In this document: positions 17,051-26,298 of the stretch, one piece after another
How the letters are laid out: each line of letters begins with the position of its first letter
How positions within the stretch are numbered: the stretch's first letter is position 1
NCBI RefSeq assembly: GCF_017349295.1
Contig: NZ_JAFMPK010000048.1
Coordinates: forward strand, 1-64,000
Source: Myceligenerans salitolerans
GTDB taxonomy: Bacteria > Actinomycetota > Actinomycetes > Actinomycetales > Cellulomonadaceae
Direction of reading: 5' to 3'
DNA length: 64,000 nt
Translations under genes and position numbers: made by a program
The notes under the pieces: model-generated
What the model was told of the DNA's origin: nothing
What the model saw: only the letters and a program-made list of their open reading frames with translations
Database searches by the model: none

Positions 17051-19576
17051 ATGGCCTCATCGCTTCCCGAGGCGCCCGCGACGGCCACCCGGCGTTTCGC
17101 CGAGGACCTCAGGCAGCGCTCGGACACCGAGCTCGTCGCGCTGCTGCGCGTCCGGGCCGACCTGGCCGTCCCGTCCCCCGCCACGCTCCGCTCCCTGGCG
17201 GCCCGTGCGTCGAGCCACACCTCGCTCGAACGCGCGCTCGCCCGCGTGAACGCGCTGGTGCTGCAGGTGGTCGAGGCGGTCGTCGCGCTCGGCGGACTCC
17301 CTCGTGCGCAGATGGCGCGCGCGGTCGGTGCCGACGCACAGGACCCGGCCGCCGCTCCCGAGGGCACGGACGCCACGGACGCGCCCTCCCCGGACACCGC
17401 CACGCCTCGCACGGCGCGACAGCAGATCGACGACGCCGTCGGTGTCGCCGTGACCGCCGCCCTGCTCTGGGACGACGGCGACGTCCTGCGCCCCTCGCCC
17501 GGACTGGACGAGGTCTTCGGCCGCCACCCCGCCGGCCTCGGCCCGGCGGTTGCCGACCTCGGGCATTCTCCGGCCGCGCGGATCGACGCGACGCCGCCGG
17601 AGCAACGCGCCGTGCTCGACGCCCTCGCGTGGGGGCCGCCCGCCGGTCGGATGCCACCAGCCGGCACCCGGCAGCGAGAGGCGGTCGACGCGTTGGTCGC
17701 CCAGGGCCTGCTGGCGCGCGCGGACGCCCAGCACGTCCTCCTGCCGCGGGAGGCCGGACTCGCACTCCGCGGCGGCAGGACGCACCGTGCCCCGGCGCTG
17801 CGCCCCGCGCCCGTCGGCACGGACATTCCCGCGGCGACCCTCGCGGCCGAGTCGGCCGCCGCCGCGCTGGAACTGGTGCGGCGCACGACCGTCCTGCTGT
17901 CCGCCTGGTCCGACGATCCGCCGAGGGTCCTGCGCTCGGGCGGTCTGGGCGTGCGGGACCTGCGGCGGCTGGCGGCCAGGCTGGAGTGCGACGAGCCTTC
18001 CGCGGCGTTCGTCGCCGAGCTCGCGGGTGAGGCGGGGCTGGTACGGGACGACGGCGAGCCGGAGCCGTCGTTCGTGCCGGTGGACGCGACGTGGTCCGAG
18101 CGGGACGACGCCGGCCGCTGGGCGGTGCTCGCCCGGGCGTGGGCCGCGTCGCACCGCACTCCGTGGCGCGTCGGCACGAGGGACGAGTCCGGCGCGCTGT
18201 GGTCCGCGCTGGCGCCGGGCCTGGAACGGGGGTGGGTCCCGCGGCTGCGCGCCGCCGTCCTGCGGGTCCTCGACTCGGCCGACGGCGCACTGTCACCCGA
18301 CGACGTCCAGGCAGTGCTCACCTGGGAGGCGCCCCGCAACGCACCTCCGTCGGACGCGGTGCGCGGCCTGCTGCTGGAGGCGTCGTGGCTGGGCCTGACC
18401 GGCGCGGGCGCGCTGGCGCCACCGGGGCGCGCCCTGGCGGGCATCCCGTCCGCGGACGGGACCGGAGCGGTGCCGGCGCACCACGGCACGGCAGGGGGAG
18501 GGCGCTCGGGGACCACGGAGCGTTCCCTGCCGGCAGAGGCCGCCGACCCCCTCGTCACGGCGCTGCGCACGGTGCTGCCGTCCGAGGTGGACGAGATGCT
18601 GCTCCAGGGCGACCTGACCGGTGTCGTCCCCGGGCGGCCCTCACGGGAACTGGCGAGCCTGATCGAGATCGCCGCGGACACGGAGTCCCGTGGCGCCGCC
18701 ACCACGGTGCGGTTCTCGCCGGCCTCGGTGACCCGGGCACTGGACCGGGGCCGCTCCGCGGACGACCTGCTGACCGCTCTCGGACGCCACTCCCCGGTCC
18801 CGGTGCCGCAGCCCCTCGAGTACCTCGTCCGCGACACCGCACGCCGGCACGGTGCGGTGCGGGTGGGTGTCGCGTCGTCGTACCTGCGTGCCGCCGACGA
18901 GGTGACTCTCGCCGGGCTGGAGCACGATCCCGCTCTCGCACACCTGGGACTGGTCCGGCTCGCGCCGACGGTCCTCGCGGCGTCGGCGCCGCCGGCGCTG
19001 CTGCACGAGACCCTGCGCGAGCGGGGCGTGGTGTCGGCGCTGGAGGGACCGGACGGCCGGGTGCTCGACGTGCGGCACCGGCGGGCCGCCGACCTCCGCG
19101 GTGCACGCCGGCCCGCCCCGCGGTCGGCGCGTGCCCTCTCGCGCGCCGGGCGCGGGCCCGACGCCTCCGGCCCCCCGGTCCGCTCCGAGCCCGACCTCAC
19201 CGCGCTGGTGTCCGCTCTCCGGGCCGCCGACGACGACGCCCACACGCCCGCAACGGCCGGCCCACGCCCCGACGACACGACCGGACCCGGCGCCGCGCCG
19301 CCGCCGTCGGACACGGACAGGCACACGGACAGGGACACGGACGCGGGAACACAACCGCATGCCGATGGGTTGGCCCTGCTGCGCGAGGCGGTCCGGGACG
19401 GACTGCTCGTCCGGGTCGACGTGGTCGGCGCGGCGGGGAAACTCGAACGCCGCACGTTGCGCCCGCTGCGCCTCGACGGAGGCCGGCTGCGCGCCCTCGA
19501 CCCGGCCCGCGACGCCGAGATCACGGTGGCGGTGCACCGCATCGCCCGGGTCGCGGCGCACGACGACGCGCCGTAG
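17051..19576 (+). CDS. Helicase-associated protein (XPB/Ssl2 N-terminal-like)
   Basis: The 841-residue protein is very Ala/Arg-rich. It has an N-terminal repeat of helical segments (LAARASSHTSLERALARVNALVLQVVEAVVALGG) and a central region ending VRDTARRHGAVRVGVASSYLRAADEVTLAGLEHDPAL. The latter is the helicase-associated domain found in actinobacterial proteins encoded beside XPB. A low-complexity linker (about 695-755, Asp/Thr/Pro-rich) precedes a short C-terminal WYL-like segment (LREAVRDGLLVRVDVVGAAGKLERRTLRPLRL). No ATPase motifs are present. It is 25 bases upstream of the XPB helicase gene, so it likely forms a unit with it in DNA repair. The role is inferred from that pairing. Confidence 0.85.
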   Translation: MASSLPEAPATATRRFAEDLRQRSDTELVALLRVRADLAVPSPATLRSLAARASSHTSLERALARVNALVLQVVEAVVALGGLPRAQMARAVGADAQDPAAAPEGTDATDAPSPDTATPRTARQQIDDAVGVAVTAALLWDDGDVLRPSPGLDEVFGRHPAGLGPAVADLGHSPAARIDATPPEQRAVLDALAWGPPAGRMPPAGTRQREAVDALVAQGLLARADAQHVLLPREAGLALRGGRTHRAPALRPAPVGTDIPAATLAAESAAAALELVRRTTVLLSAWSDDPPRVLRSGGLGVRDLRRLAARLECDEPSAAFVAELAGEAGLVRDDGEPEPSFVPVDATWSERDDAGRWAVLARAWAASHRTPWRVGTRDESGALWSALAPGLERGWVPRLRAAVLRVLDSADGALSPDDVQAVLTWEAPRNAPPSDAVRGLLLEASWLGLTGAGALAPPGRALAGIPSADGTGAVPAHHGTAGGGRSGTTERSLPAEAADPLVTALRTVLPSEVDEMLLQGDLTGVVPGRPSRELASLIEIAADTESRGAATTVRFSPASVTRALDRGRSADDLLTALGRHSPVPVPQPLEYLVRDTARRHGAVRVGVASSYLRAADEVTLAGLEHDPALAHLGLVRLAPTVLAASAPPALLHETLRERGVVSALEGPDGRVLDVRHRRAADLRGARRPAPRSARALSRAGRGPDASGPPVRSEPDLTALVSALRAADDDAHTPATAGPRPDDTTGPGAAPPPSDTDRHTDRDTDAGTQPHADGLALLREAVRDGLLVRVDVVGAAGKLERRTLRPLRLDGGRLRALDPARDAEITVAVHRIARVAAHDDAP

Positions 19577-19601
19577 CACGACCGCAACGAGAGGAACGCC
19601 C

Positions 19602-21278
19602 ATGGCCGACGGCCCGCTGATCGTCCAGAGCGACAAGTCGCTGCTGCTGGAGGTGGACCACCCGCGAGCGGCGGACGCCCGCCGGGCGATCGCACCGTTC
19701 GCCGAGCTGGAGCGCGCTCCCGAGCACATCCACACGTACCGGCTGACGTCGCTCGGCCTGTGGAACGCGCGCGCGGCCGGGCACGACGCCGAGCAGGTGG
19801 TGGACACGCTCATCGAGTACTCCCGCTATCCCGTGCCGCACGCCCTGCTGGTGGACGTCGCGGAGATCATGTCGCGCTACGGCCGCCTCCGGCTCCAGAG
19901 GCACCCGGCGCACGGCCTGGTCCTCATCGCCGGCGACAAGGCGGTGCTCACGGAGGTCCTGCGCAGCAAGCGGACCGCGGGACTGGTCGGGGAACGCGTC
20001 GACGAGTCGACCGTGGTCGTCCACCCCTCGCAGCGCGGCCACCTCAAGCAGGTACTGGTCAAGCTGGGCTGGCCGGCGGAGGACCTGGCGGGCTACGTCG
20101 ACGGCGAGTCGCACCCGATCGCGCTGACCCCCGTCACCACGCCGCGGGCGCCCGGCGAGGAGCCCCGGCCGTGGGCGCCCCGGCCGTACCAGGCGCAGGC
20201 GGTGGAGGGGTTCTGGCACGGCGGCTCCGGTGTCGTGGTGCTGCCGTGCGGCGCGGGCAAGACGATCGTGGGCGCGGGCGCGATGGCGAAGTCGGGGACG
20301 ACGACGCTGATCCTGGTGACCAACACGGTCAGCGCTCGCCAGTGGCGCGACGAACTGGTGCGTCGCACGACCCTGACCGAGGACGAGATCGGCGAGTACT
20401 CGGGAGCGAAGAAGGAGATCAAGCCGGTCACCATCGCCACGTACCAGGTACTCACCACGAAGCGGAAGGGCGTGTACACGCATCTCGAGCTGCTCGACGC
20501 CCGGGACTGGGGCCTCGTGCTCTACGACGAGGTGCACCTGCTCCCGGCCCCCATCTTCCGGATGACCGCTGACCTCCAGGCGCGACGCCGGCTGGGCCTG
20601 ACCGCCACGCTGGTCCGGGAGGACGGCAAGGAGGACGAGGTGTTCAGCCTCATCGGGCCCAAGCGGTTCGACGCTCCGTGGAAGGACATCGAGTCGCAGG
20701 GGTACATCGCACCCGCGGACTGCGTGGAGGTCCGGCTCACGCTGCCGGAGTCGGAGCGCATGACCTACGCGACGGCCGAGCCCGAGGACAAGTACCGGCT
20801 GGCCGCGTCGGTGCCCGGGAAGAACCACGTGGTGGAGGCGCTCGTCGCGCGGCATCCCGACGACCAGGTGCTCGTGATCGGGCAGTACGTGGACCAGCTC
20901 GAGGAGCTGGCCGCACACCTGGACGCACCCCTCATCACGGGTGCGACGACGGTGCGGGAGCGGCAGAAGCTCTTCGCCGCCTTCCGGAGCGGCGAGATCA
21001 CGCGGCTCGTGGTGTCGAAGGTCGCGAACTTCTCGGTGGACCTGCCGGAGGCGTCGGTGGCGATCCAGGTGTCGGGGGCGTTCGGGTCGCGGCAGGAGGA
21101 GGCGCAGCGGCTGGGCCGGATCATGCGGCCCAAGGAGGACGGCCGCACCGCGCACTTCTACGCGGTGGTGGCGCGTGACACCGTGGACCAGGACTTCGCC
21201 GCCCACCGCCAGCGGTTCCTGGCCGAGCAGGGCTACGCGTACCGGATCGTGGACGCGGAGGACCTGCTGGCGGCGTGA
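19602..21278 (+). CDS. DNA repair helicase XPB (superfamily 2)
   Basis: The 558-residue helicase has an N-terminal damage-recognition-like region (residues 1 to about 180). The RecA1 domain has Walker A LPCGAGKTIVGAG (near 215-227), LILVTNTVSARQWRDEL (motif Ia) and the DEVH box in LYDEVHLLPAP (near 308). LGLTATLVREDGKEDE is motif III. RecA2 contains VSKVANFSVDLPEA (motif V) and QEEAQRLGRIMRPKEDG (motif VI). It unwinds DNA 3'-5' in its known relatives. The ATG at 19602 has AGAGGA upstream. The adjacent helicase-associated gene precedes it as in mycobacteria. Confidence 0.94.
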   Translation: MADGPLIVQSDKSLLLEVDHPRAADARRAIAPFAELERAPEHIHTYRLTSLGLWNARAAGHDAEQVVDTLIEYSRYPVPHALLVDVAEIMSRYGRLRLQRHPAHGLVLIAGDKAVLTEVLRSKRTAGLVGERVDESTVVVHPSQRGHLKQVLVKLGWPAEDLAGYVDGESHPIALTPVTTPRAPGEEPRPWAPRPYQAQAVEGFWHGGSGVVVLPCGAGKTIVGAGAMAKSGTTTLILVTNTVSARQWRDELVRRTTLTEDEIGEYSGAKKEIKPVTIATYQVLTTKRKGVYTHLELLDARDWGLVLYDEVHLLPAPIFRMTADLQARRRLGLTATLVREDGKEDEVFSLIGPKRFDAPWKDIESQGYIAPADCVEVRLTLPESERMTYATAEPEDKYRLAASVPGKNHVVEALVARHPDDQVLVIGQYVDQLEELAAHLDAPLITGATTVRERQKLFAAFRSGEITRLVVSKVANFSVDLPEASVAIQVSGAFGSRQEEAQRLGRIMRPKEDGRTAHFYAVVARDTVDQDFAAHRQRFLAEQGYAYRIVDAEDLLAA

Positions 21279-21359
21279 GCGGGTGATTGTAGTGGACACC
21301 ACGCACATATCACCCTTTCTGATTTGCGGGCCACCCAGCCGCGGGCGACCATCGGTGTC

Positions 21360-23996
21360 GTGACCCAGACCCTCGCCCCTCACGATCATCCGGCCCCGGA
21401 TGCCCGCGCCGGGACGACGTCGTCCCGGCGCACCGTGCTCGCGGGCGTCATCGCCGGCGGTGTCCTCGTCGGACTGTTCGGCACCGCGTTCGCGATCGGC
21501 GGGACGACGTTGTCGGACCACGCCGAGGCCGGGGTGGTCGGTGCCGACCACGATCCGCCGGCCGGTGCCGAGCCGTCCCCGACCGGCACGGAACTCCTGT
21601 CGGCGAAGGTCCAGGCGGCCACCATGCAGGACATCCTGCCGTCGGCCATGCCGATCGTCGTCGACGTGCCGGTCACCGACGAGGCGGGGGTGCTCTCGCC
21701 CGAGGAGTACGAGCGCGTGTCGCAGGCCGTCGCGGCCGTCGAGGCGGAGACGTCACTGCGGCTCTTCGTCGTGTACCTCGAGACGTTCGACGGCATCCCG
21801 CCCGAGGACTGGGCCGACGCGACGGCCACGAAGTCGGGCCTCACACCCGAGGAACTGCTCCTCGCCATCGCGACCACGGACCACGTCCAGGGCCTGTCCG
21901 TCGATGTCAACGGGCCGGTGTCCACCCGCGACCACGCGTCGATCGTCGCCGCCTCCCAGACCGCCGTCGCCGAGGGCGACTGGGCCGCGGCCGCGACGGG
22001 CGCCGCGGAGGCGGCGGTGGACACCCGGGATCCGGGCGGCTGGTCGTGGTGGACGGTCGTCGCACTCCTGGCCGTCGTCGCCGTCGGCGCCGCGCTCGCC
22101 GCCGGCTGGTGGTACCTGCGCCATCGAGGTCCGCGCGCCGAAGCGGACACGCCCGAGGACGACGTCCCGTACGCCGCCGATGACGACGGCGCACCGAGCG
22201 CCGGAGACGGCGACGCGACGAGCACACCGGCGGGAACGCCGGTCCGGACGCCGGCGGACGCCGGAAGGCTCCGCGATGCGCCGACCGTCCCGACGATGCC
22301 CGGCTCCGCGGACGACCGGGCCACGGCGGCGCCCTCACCCGCCGACGACGGGTCAGAGCCCGACCACGCCGTGGTCCGGACGCCGGCGATCGCCGGTGTC
22401 ACGCCGGTCCGGGCCGGGACGATGACGGCCGCCGCACCGGCCGCACCGGCTCCGGCGCTCGCTCCCCTGTCGCCGACCCGGCCCACCACCGGGTCGGTGT
22501 CGGGCCCCCTGCCCACCACCATGACGGCAACGGCCGCGGCCCCCGTGGTCGCGCCCGCACCGGCACCCGACGGCAGCCCGCGGTCGCACCCGGAGGACGA
22601 CGACGCGTCCGGCGCCCATCGACCGGGCCCGGCCGGCGGCCGTCCCGACGGACCGTCCGGTGCCCTTCCGGACGACCTGTCCGACGGCGAGCTCGCGGCC
22701 CGGGCCGACGACGCCCTCGTCACACTCGACGACGCGCTGCGCACCTCCGCCCAGGAACTGGAACTGGCCCGCGCCGAGTCGAGCGGTGGCGGCCTTCATG
22801 ACCTCGAGGTCGTCCTCGCCGACGCCACCGAGCGAACGCGGGAGGCGTTCGCGCTGCGGGCCGAGCTGCTGTCGGCCGATGAAGGGCCGTCCCGCGACCT
22901 CGCGCACCAGGTCCTGGCCCTCTGCTCCGAGGCGTCGGCCTCGCTCGACTCGGGGACGGCGGCACTCGAGGACGTCCGCCGGCTGAAGTCCCGCGCGAAC
23001 CGCCTGCTCGACGCGTCCTGGCAGCGGGCCGGCGAGCTCGACCGGAAGATCGAGCAGGCCCGCGAGGCACTGTCCGCCCTCGCCGGCGAGTTCCCCGGTG
23101 ACGCGATCAAACCGGTCACCGGGAACGCCGAGCTGGCCGAGCACCTCGTCGCGGACGCCCGTCGGGCCATCGACACCGGCCGGGCCGCGAGCGCGAAGCG
23201 TGACCGCGCGTTCGCCGCGGCGGCCGCCCGCAGTGCGCAGAACGCGCTGGCTCACGCCGAGCGGCTGCTCGACGAGGTGCACGCCACTCACGCCGACCTG
23301 ACCGAGGCCCTGCCACGGCTGGACAAGGCGGTGGCATCACTCACCCAGGATGTCGGCGACACCGAGCGGGTCGCCGGTGGCGACCCGCAGGCGGCAATGG
23401 CCCGGACCACTGCCCGGGCGGCGCTCAAGCAGGTCGAGGTGACCCGCGAGACGGCCGACCCGTTCGCTCTCCTGGCGCGCGTCGCCGCGGCCGAGAGCGC
23501 ACTGGACCGGGCGCTGGCGCGGCATCGGGACGCGTCCGAGGTGGACGCGCGCAAGGCCGCACTGGTACGCGACACGCTGAGCCGGCTCGACGTGCGGCTC
23601 CGCCAGGTCGACACCCTGGTCACGACGCGGCGTGGCGCCGTCGGCCCCGACGCCCGCATGCGCCACTCCGAAGCGGCGCGCCTGACGGCCGCCTCGCGGG
23701 ACGCACGGGCACGCGGGGATCGCGCGGCCGCGCTGGACCTGGCGCAGCGGGCCGACACGCAGGCGTTTCAGGCGCTCACGGCCGCTCTGCGGGATGCCGC
23801 CGCCGACGGCGCCCCCCGCGGCATGCCGCTCGCCGGGATCAACCTGACCCTCGAGGGCAGGCGAGGACACGGTGGGGGCACCGGCGCGAAGGCGGGCCTG
23901 CTCGGCCTTCTCACGCGCTCGCCGCGCCACGTGCGCACCGGTGGGATCGGCGGCGGATTCGGAGGCGGCGGATTCGGTTCGGGCCGGGCCGACTGA
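21360..23996 (+). CDS. TPM domain membrane protein with long helical region
   Basis: This large (about 878-residue) envelope protein starts with a basic leader and a transmembrane helix (residues 30-50). An extracytoplasmic TPM domain (about 100-215) has VTDEAGVLSPEEYERVSQAV and LRLFVVYLETFDG, then a second helix (WWTVVALLAVVAVGAALAAGWWYL, about 225-250). The cytoplasmic part is a Pro/Ala/Thr-rich linker (250-430) and a roughly 400-residue Ala/Arg/Asp-rich coiled coil. It ends in glycine-rich GGIGGGFGGGGFGSGRAD. TPM proteins of other lineages act in photosystem repair or as phosphatases; the role here is unknown. The start is uncertain: GTG at 21360 or TTG at 21324. Confidence 0.82.
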   Translation: MTQTLAPHDHPAPDARAGTTSSRRTVLAGVIAGGVLVGLFGTAFAIGGTTLSDHAEAGVVGADHDPPAGAEPSPTGTELLSAKVQAATMQDILPSAMPIVVDVPVTDEAGVLSPEEYERVSQAVAAVEAETSLRLFVVYLETFDGIPPEDWADATATKSGLTPEELLLAIATTDHVQGLSVDVNGPVSTRDHASIVAASQTAVAEGDWAAAATGAAEAAVDTRDPGGWSWWTVVALLAVVAVGAALAAGWWYLRHRGPRAEADTPEDDVPYAADDDGAPSAGDGDATSTPAGTPVRTPADAGRLRDAPTVPTMPGSADDRATAAPSPADDGSEPDHAVVRTPAIAGVTPVRAGTMTAAAPAAPAPALAPLSPTRPTTGSVSGPLPTTMTATAAAPVVAPAPAPDGSPRSHPEDDDASGAHRPGPAGGRPDGPSGALPDDLSDGELAARADDALVTLDDALRTSAQELELARAESSGGGLHDLEVVLADATERTREAFALRAELLSADEGPSRDLAHQVLALCSEASASLDSGTAALEDVRRLKSRANRLLDASWQRAGELDRKIEQAREALSALAGEFPGDAIKPVTGNAELAEHLVADARRAIDTGRAASAKRDRAFAAAAARSAQNALAHAERLLDEVHATHADLTEALPRLDKAVASLTQDVGDTERVAGGDPQAAMARTTARAALKQVEVTRETADPFALLARVAAAESALDRALARHRDASEVDARKAALVRDTLSRLDVRLRQVDTLVTTRRGAVGPDARMRHSEAARLTAASRDARARGDRAAALDLAQRADTQAFQALTAALRDAAADGAPRGMPLAGINLTLEGRRGHGGGTGAKAGLLGLLTRSPRHVRTGGIGGGFGGGGFGSGRAD

Positions 23997-24022
23997 AGAT
24001 CCCGCGGGGTGTGGTCGGTCCT

Positions 24023-24817
24023 TCAACTCGTGGGGCGGATCGACGTGACGAAGGCGTCAGCCAGGCTTTGGCCGAACCGGGCCGCCTCGTCGGCGTGTTC
24101 CTCGATGTCGGCGACGACGGCCGCGGCGTCGATGTCGTCCGCCTGGGCAGCCCAGCGCGCCGCGAGGGCAGGCCCTGCCTCGGGATGGAACTGCACGCCG
24201 AGCGCAGACCCCCACCGGAACGCCTGGTAGGGATACATCTCGCTGGAGGCGAGCCACGTGGCGCCGTCGGGCAGTTCGACGACGGCGTCGGCATGCATGC
24301 TCACGGCGCGCGTCACGGCCACGGCGTCGGCGCCCGCCGCGGTGGGCGCCGTGGCGTCCCGCGCTCCGGCGACGGCCGCGAGCGCGGCACCGGTGACCGG
24401 ATCGGCGAGCGCGGCCTCGCGCCAGGCGATCGCCGCCGCTCCCGCTTCTCGTCCGGGAGGGGCCGCGACCTGTACCGATCCCCCGCCTGCCACGGCGAGC
24501 AACTGGCCGCCGAGGCAGATGCCGAGCGTCGGCACCCCGGAGCGTGCGGCGTCGGCGAGCAGGTCGCGTACGGCGGGCAGCCACGGGGCGTCGTCGTCGG
24601 AGTAGGCGGACATGGTGCCGCCGAGCACGACGAGCGCGTCGCCCACGTCGGCCACCGCGGGGACGGGTTCTCCCGCGAACGCGAGGACGAGGCGCACGCC
24701 CGGGCCGAGACGTGCGGCGAAGCGGTCCATGGGGACGTCGCGGTCGTTCTGGATCACCGTGATCCGTGGTGCGGCGGAAGGAGCCACGGGGTTGTCGGAG
24801 GACTCGGAGTCAAGCAC
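24023..24817 (-). CDS. Class I glutamine amidotransferase-like protein
   Basis: The 264-residue protein has the triad of a class I GATase: the nucleophile in PTLGICLGGQLLA (the C within GICLGG) and H and E in ALGVQFHPEAGPA. DALVVLGGTMSAYSDDDAPWLPAVRDLL, upstream of the nucleophile, is typical of the GMP-synthase-like amidotransferase group that occurs without a synthetase partner. No synthetase gene is nearby. It may hydrolyse gamma-glutamyl compounds, but the substrate is not evident. The gene is convergent with the TPM gene and divergent from the NYN protein gene. The N-terminal 15 residues are poorly conserved in appearance. Confidence 0.88.
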   Translation of the reverse strand: MLDSESSDNPVAPSAAPRITVIQNDRDVPMDRFAARLGPGVRLVLAFAGEPVPAVADVGDALVVLGGTMSAYSDDDAPWLPAVRDLLADAARSGVPTLGICLGGQLLAVAGGGSVQVAAPPGREAGAAAIAWREAALADPVTGAALAAVAGARDATAPTAAGADAVAVTRAVSMHADAVVELPDGATWLASSEMYPYQAFRWGSALGVQFHPEAGPALAARWAAQADDIDAAAVVADIEEHADEAARFGQSLADAFVTSIRPTS

Positions 24818-24854
24818 GGTGGCTCAAAGTACATCCACGGCTACGCTGGGGTCC

Positions 24855-25439
24855 ATGTCCGTTCCGTCAGCGCAGGCCTCGCCGCGTCGCACCTACCTCG
24901 TCGTCGACGGCGAGAACATCGACGCGACCCTCGGGATGAACGTCCTGAACCGCCGGCCCGCGCCGGACGAGCGGCCGCGCTGGGACCGCATCTCGGCGTT
25001 CGCGCAGAAGGTCTGGTCGCAGGACGTCGTGCCGCTGTTCTTCCTGAACGCGACCTCGGGCCAGATGCCCATGCCGTTCGTGCAGGCACTGCTGGCGATG
25101 GGCTACCGGCCGATCCCGCTCGCCGCGCAGGGCTCGGAGAAGGTGGTCGACGTGGGTATCCAGCGCACGCTGGAAGCCTTGCGGGACCGCCCCGGGGACG
25201 TGTTGCTGGCCAGCCACGACGGCGACTTCCTGCCGCAGATCGAGGAGCTCCTGGACGACGAGGACCGCCGCGTCGGGCTGCTGGGCTTCCGGGAGTTCGT
25301 CAACGCGCGCCTCGCCGAGCTCGAGGAGCACGGCCTGCACATGTACGACCTCGAGGGTGACGCCGACGCATTCACCACCCTCCTGCCGCGCGTGCGGATC
25401 ATCCCGATCGAGGAGTTCGACCCCACGAAGTACCTGTAG
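24855..25439 (+). CDS. NYN domain protein (PIN-like nuclease)
   Basis: The 194-residue protein has TYLVVDGENIDATLG at the N-terminus. This is the NYN/PIN signature with the metal-binding D and N; later acidic residues lie in EKVVDVGIQRTLEAL and VLLASHDGDFLPQIEELLDD. NYN proteins are predicted RNases related to LabA and Limkain-b1. The Mg-binding aspartates are all visible, so it is likely active. The ATG at 24855 is the correct start; the open frame to the left at 24612 overlaps the amidotransferase gene on the other strand. Function beyond likely RNA cleavage is unknown. Confidence 0.9.
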   Translation: MSVPSAQASPRRTYLVVDGENIDATLGMNVLNRRPAPDERPRWDRISAFAQKVWSQDVVPLFFLNATSGQMPMPFVQALLAMGYRPIPLAAQGSEKVVDVGIQRTLEALRDRPGDVLLASHDGDFLPQIEELLDDEDRRVGLLGFREFVNARLAELEEHGLHMYDLEGDADAFTTLLPRVRIIPIEEFDPTKYL

Positions 25440-25454
25440 TCCCCGGGCGCCGGA

Positions 25455-26156
25455 TCAGCTGCCGTCGGCCTCCAGCGCGGCCTGCTTCTTGCGGAGCCGG
25501 TGCAGCTCCGCGTCGAGGTTCTGCCGGGCCGGCTCCTCCCAGGCGGCGCCCATCGGCGAGCAGAACAGGGACTCGCGCCCCAGGAGCTTCGACAGGACCT
25601 TGATCCGGGCGGTCAGGTAGTCGGGCAGCGGGATGTGCTCGTACTCGGCGCGCACCCGTGCCGTGTACTCCTTGTACCGCTGGGGCTCGGCCGCGAGCAT
25701 GGCCAGGTCGGCGTCGTTGAGGACGCACGCGTCGACGTCCGTCGCATCCGGAGCGTGCCGCAACAGCCCGTTGACCAGGTGCGCCACCCGGTCGGCGGAC
25801 TTCGCAGGAACCCCCAGGCCGGTCAGCTCGGCGCGGGCGAGCTCCGCACTCGCCGACGTCTGCTCCCCGCCGTGCGAAGCGTACGCCGCCTTGGAGGCGG
25901 CGTCGAAGACGGCGCCGTGGTACCAGGCGGCGAGCCGCACGACGTCGGGCGAGTGCGTCTCCTCCGCGAGCTCGTCCACGCGGTGCAGCACCGCCCCGAG
26001 GTGTCGTAGGTCGTGGAAGTGCCGGTCCGGTCCGGACCAGCGCTCGAGGAGGTCCTCCCCCACCCGTTCGATCTCCTCCACCGGCGCTGTCGCGCCGATC
26101 CCGGAAACGCTCCGGACGAACGAGGAGATGTACCACTCCGGCGCCATGACGCCCAT
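25455..26156 (-). CDS. HD-superfamily predicted metal-dependent phosphohydrolase
   Basis: The 233-residue protein shows HFHDLRHLGAVLHRVDEL, then VRLAAWYHGAVFDA and VLNDADLAMLA. These are the histidine and aspartate clusters of the N-terminal HD-like family of predicted metal-dependent hydrolases seen widely in bacteria. The region ARVRAEYEHIPLPDYLTARIKVLSKLLGRESLF near the C-terminus is also characteristic. The ATG at 26156 is preceded by AAGG; a second ATG lies three codons on, and a longer frame begins at 26216. It is convergent with the NYN gene, with only 15 bases between the stops. Substrate unknown. Confidence 0.85.
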   Translation of the reverse strand: MGVMAPEWYISSFVRSVSGIGATAPVEEIERVGEDLLERWSGPDRHFHDLRHLGAVLHRVDELAEETHSPDVVRLAAWYHGAVFDAASKAAYASHGGEQTSASAELARAELTGLGVPAKSADRVAHLVNGLLRHAPDATDVDACVLNDADLAMLAAEPQRYKEYTARVRAEYEHIPLPDYLTARIKVLSKLLGRESLFCSPMGAAWEEPARQNLDAELHRLRKKQAALEADGS

Positions 26157-26298
26157 GCGATCAGACCTTCGGTTCGGTGACGTGTCTCGGGAGGTCAGGT
26201 GTGAGACCGACCACATGCTCAGCCTATTACCGCGGAGCCGTGCCGGTGGAGCCGGGCGCCGTCGGCCGAGTCGGGCAACGCCCCGGCCCTGCCGGATC

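Noticed and set aside
16678..19695. 1005-residue minus-strand frame
   Set aside because: It lies opposite the helicase-associated gene and is almost only Ser, Arg, Ala and Pro. No domain is visible.
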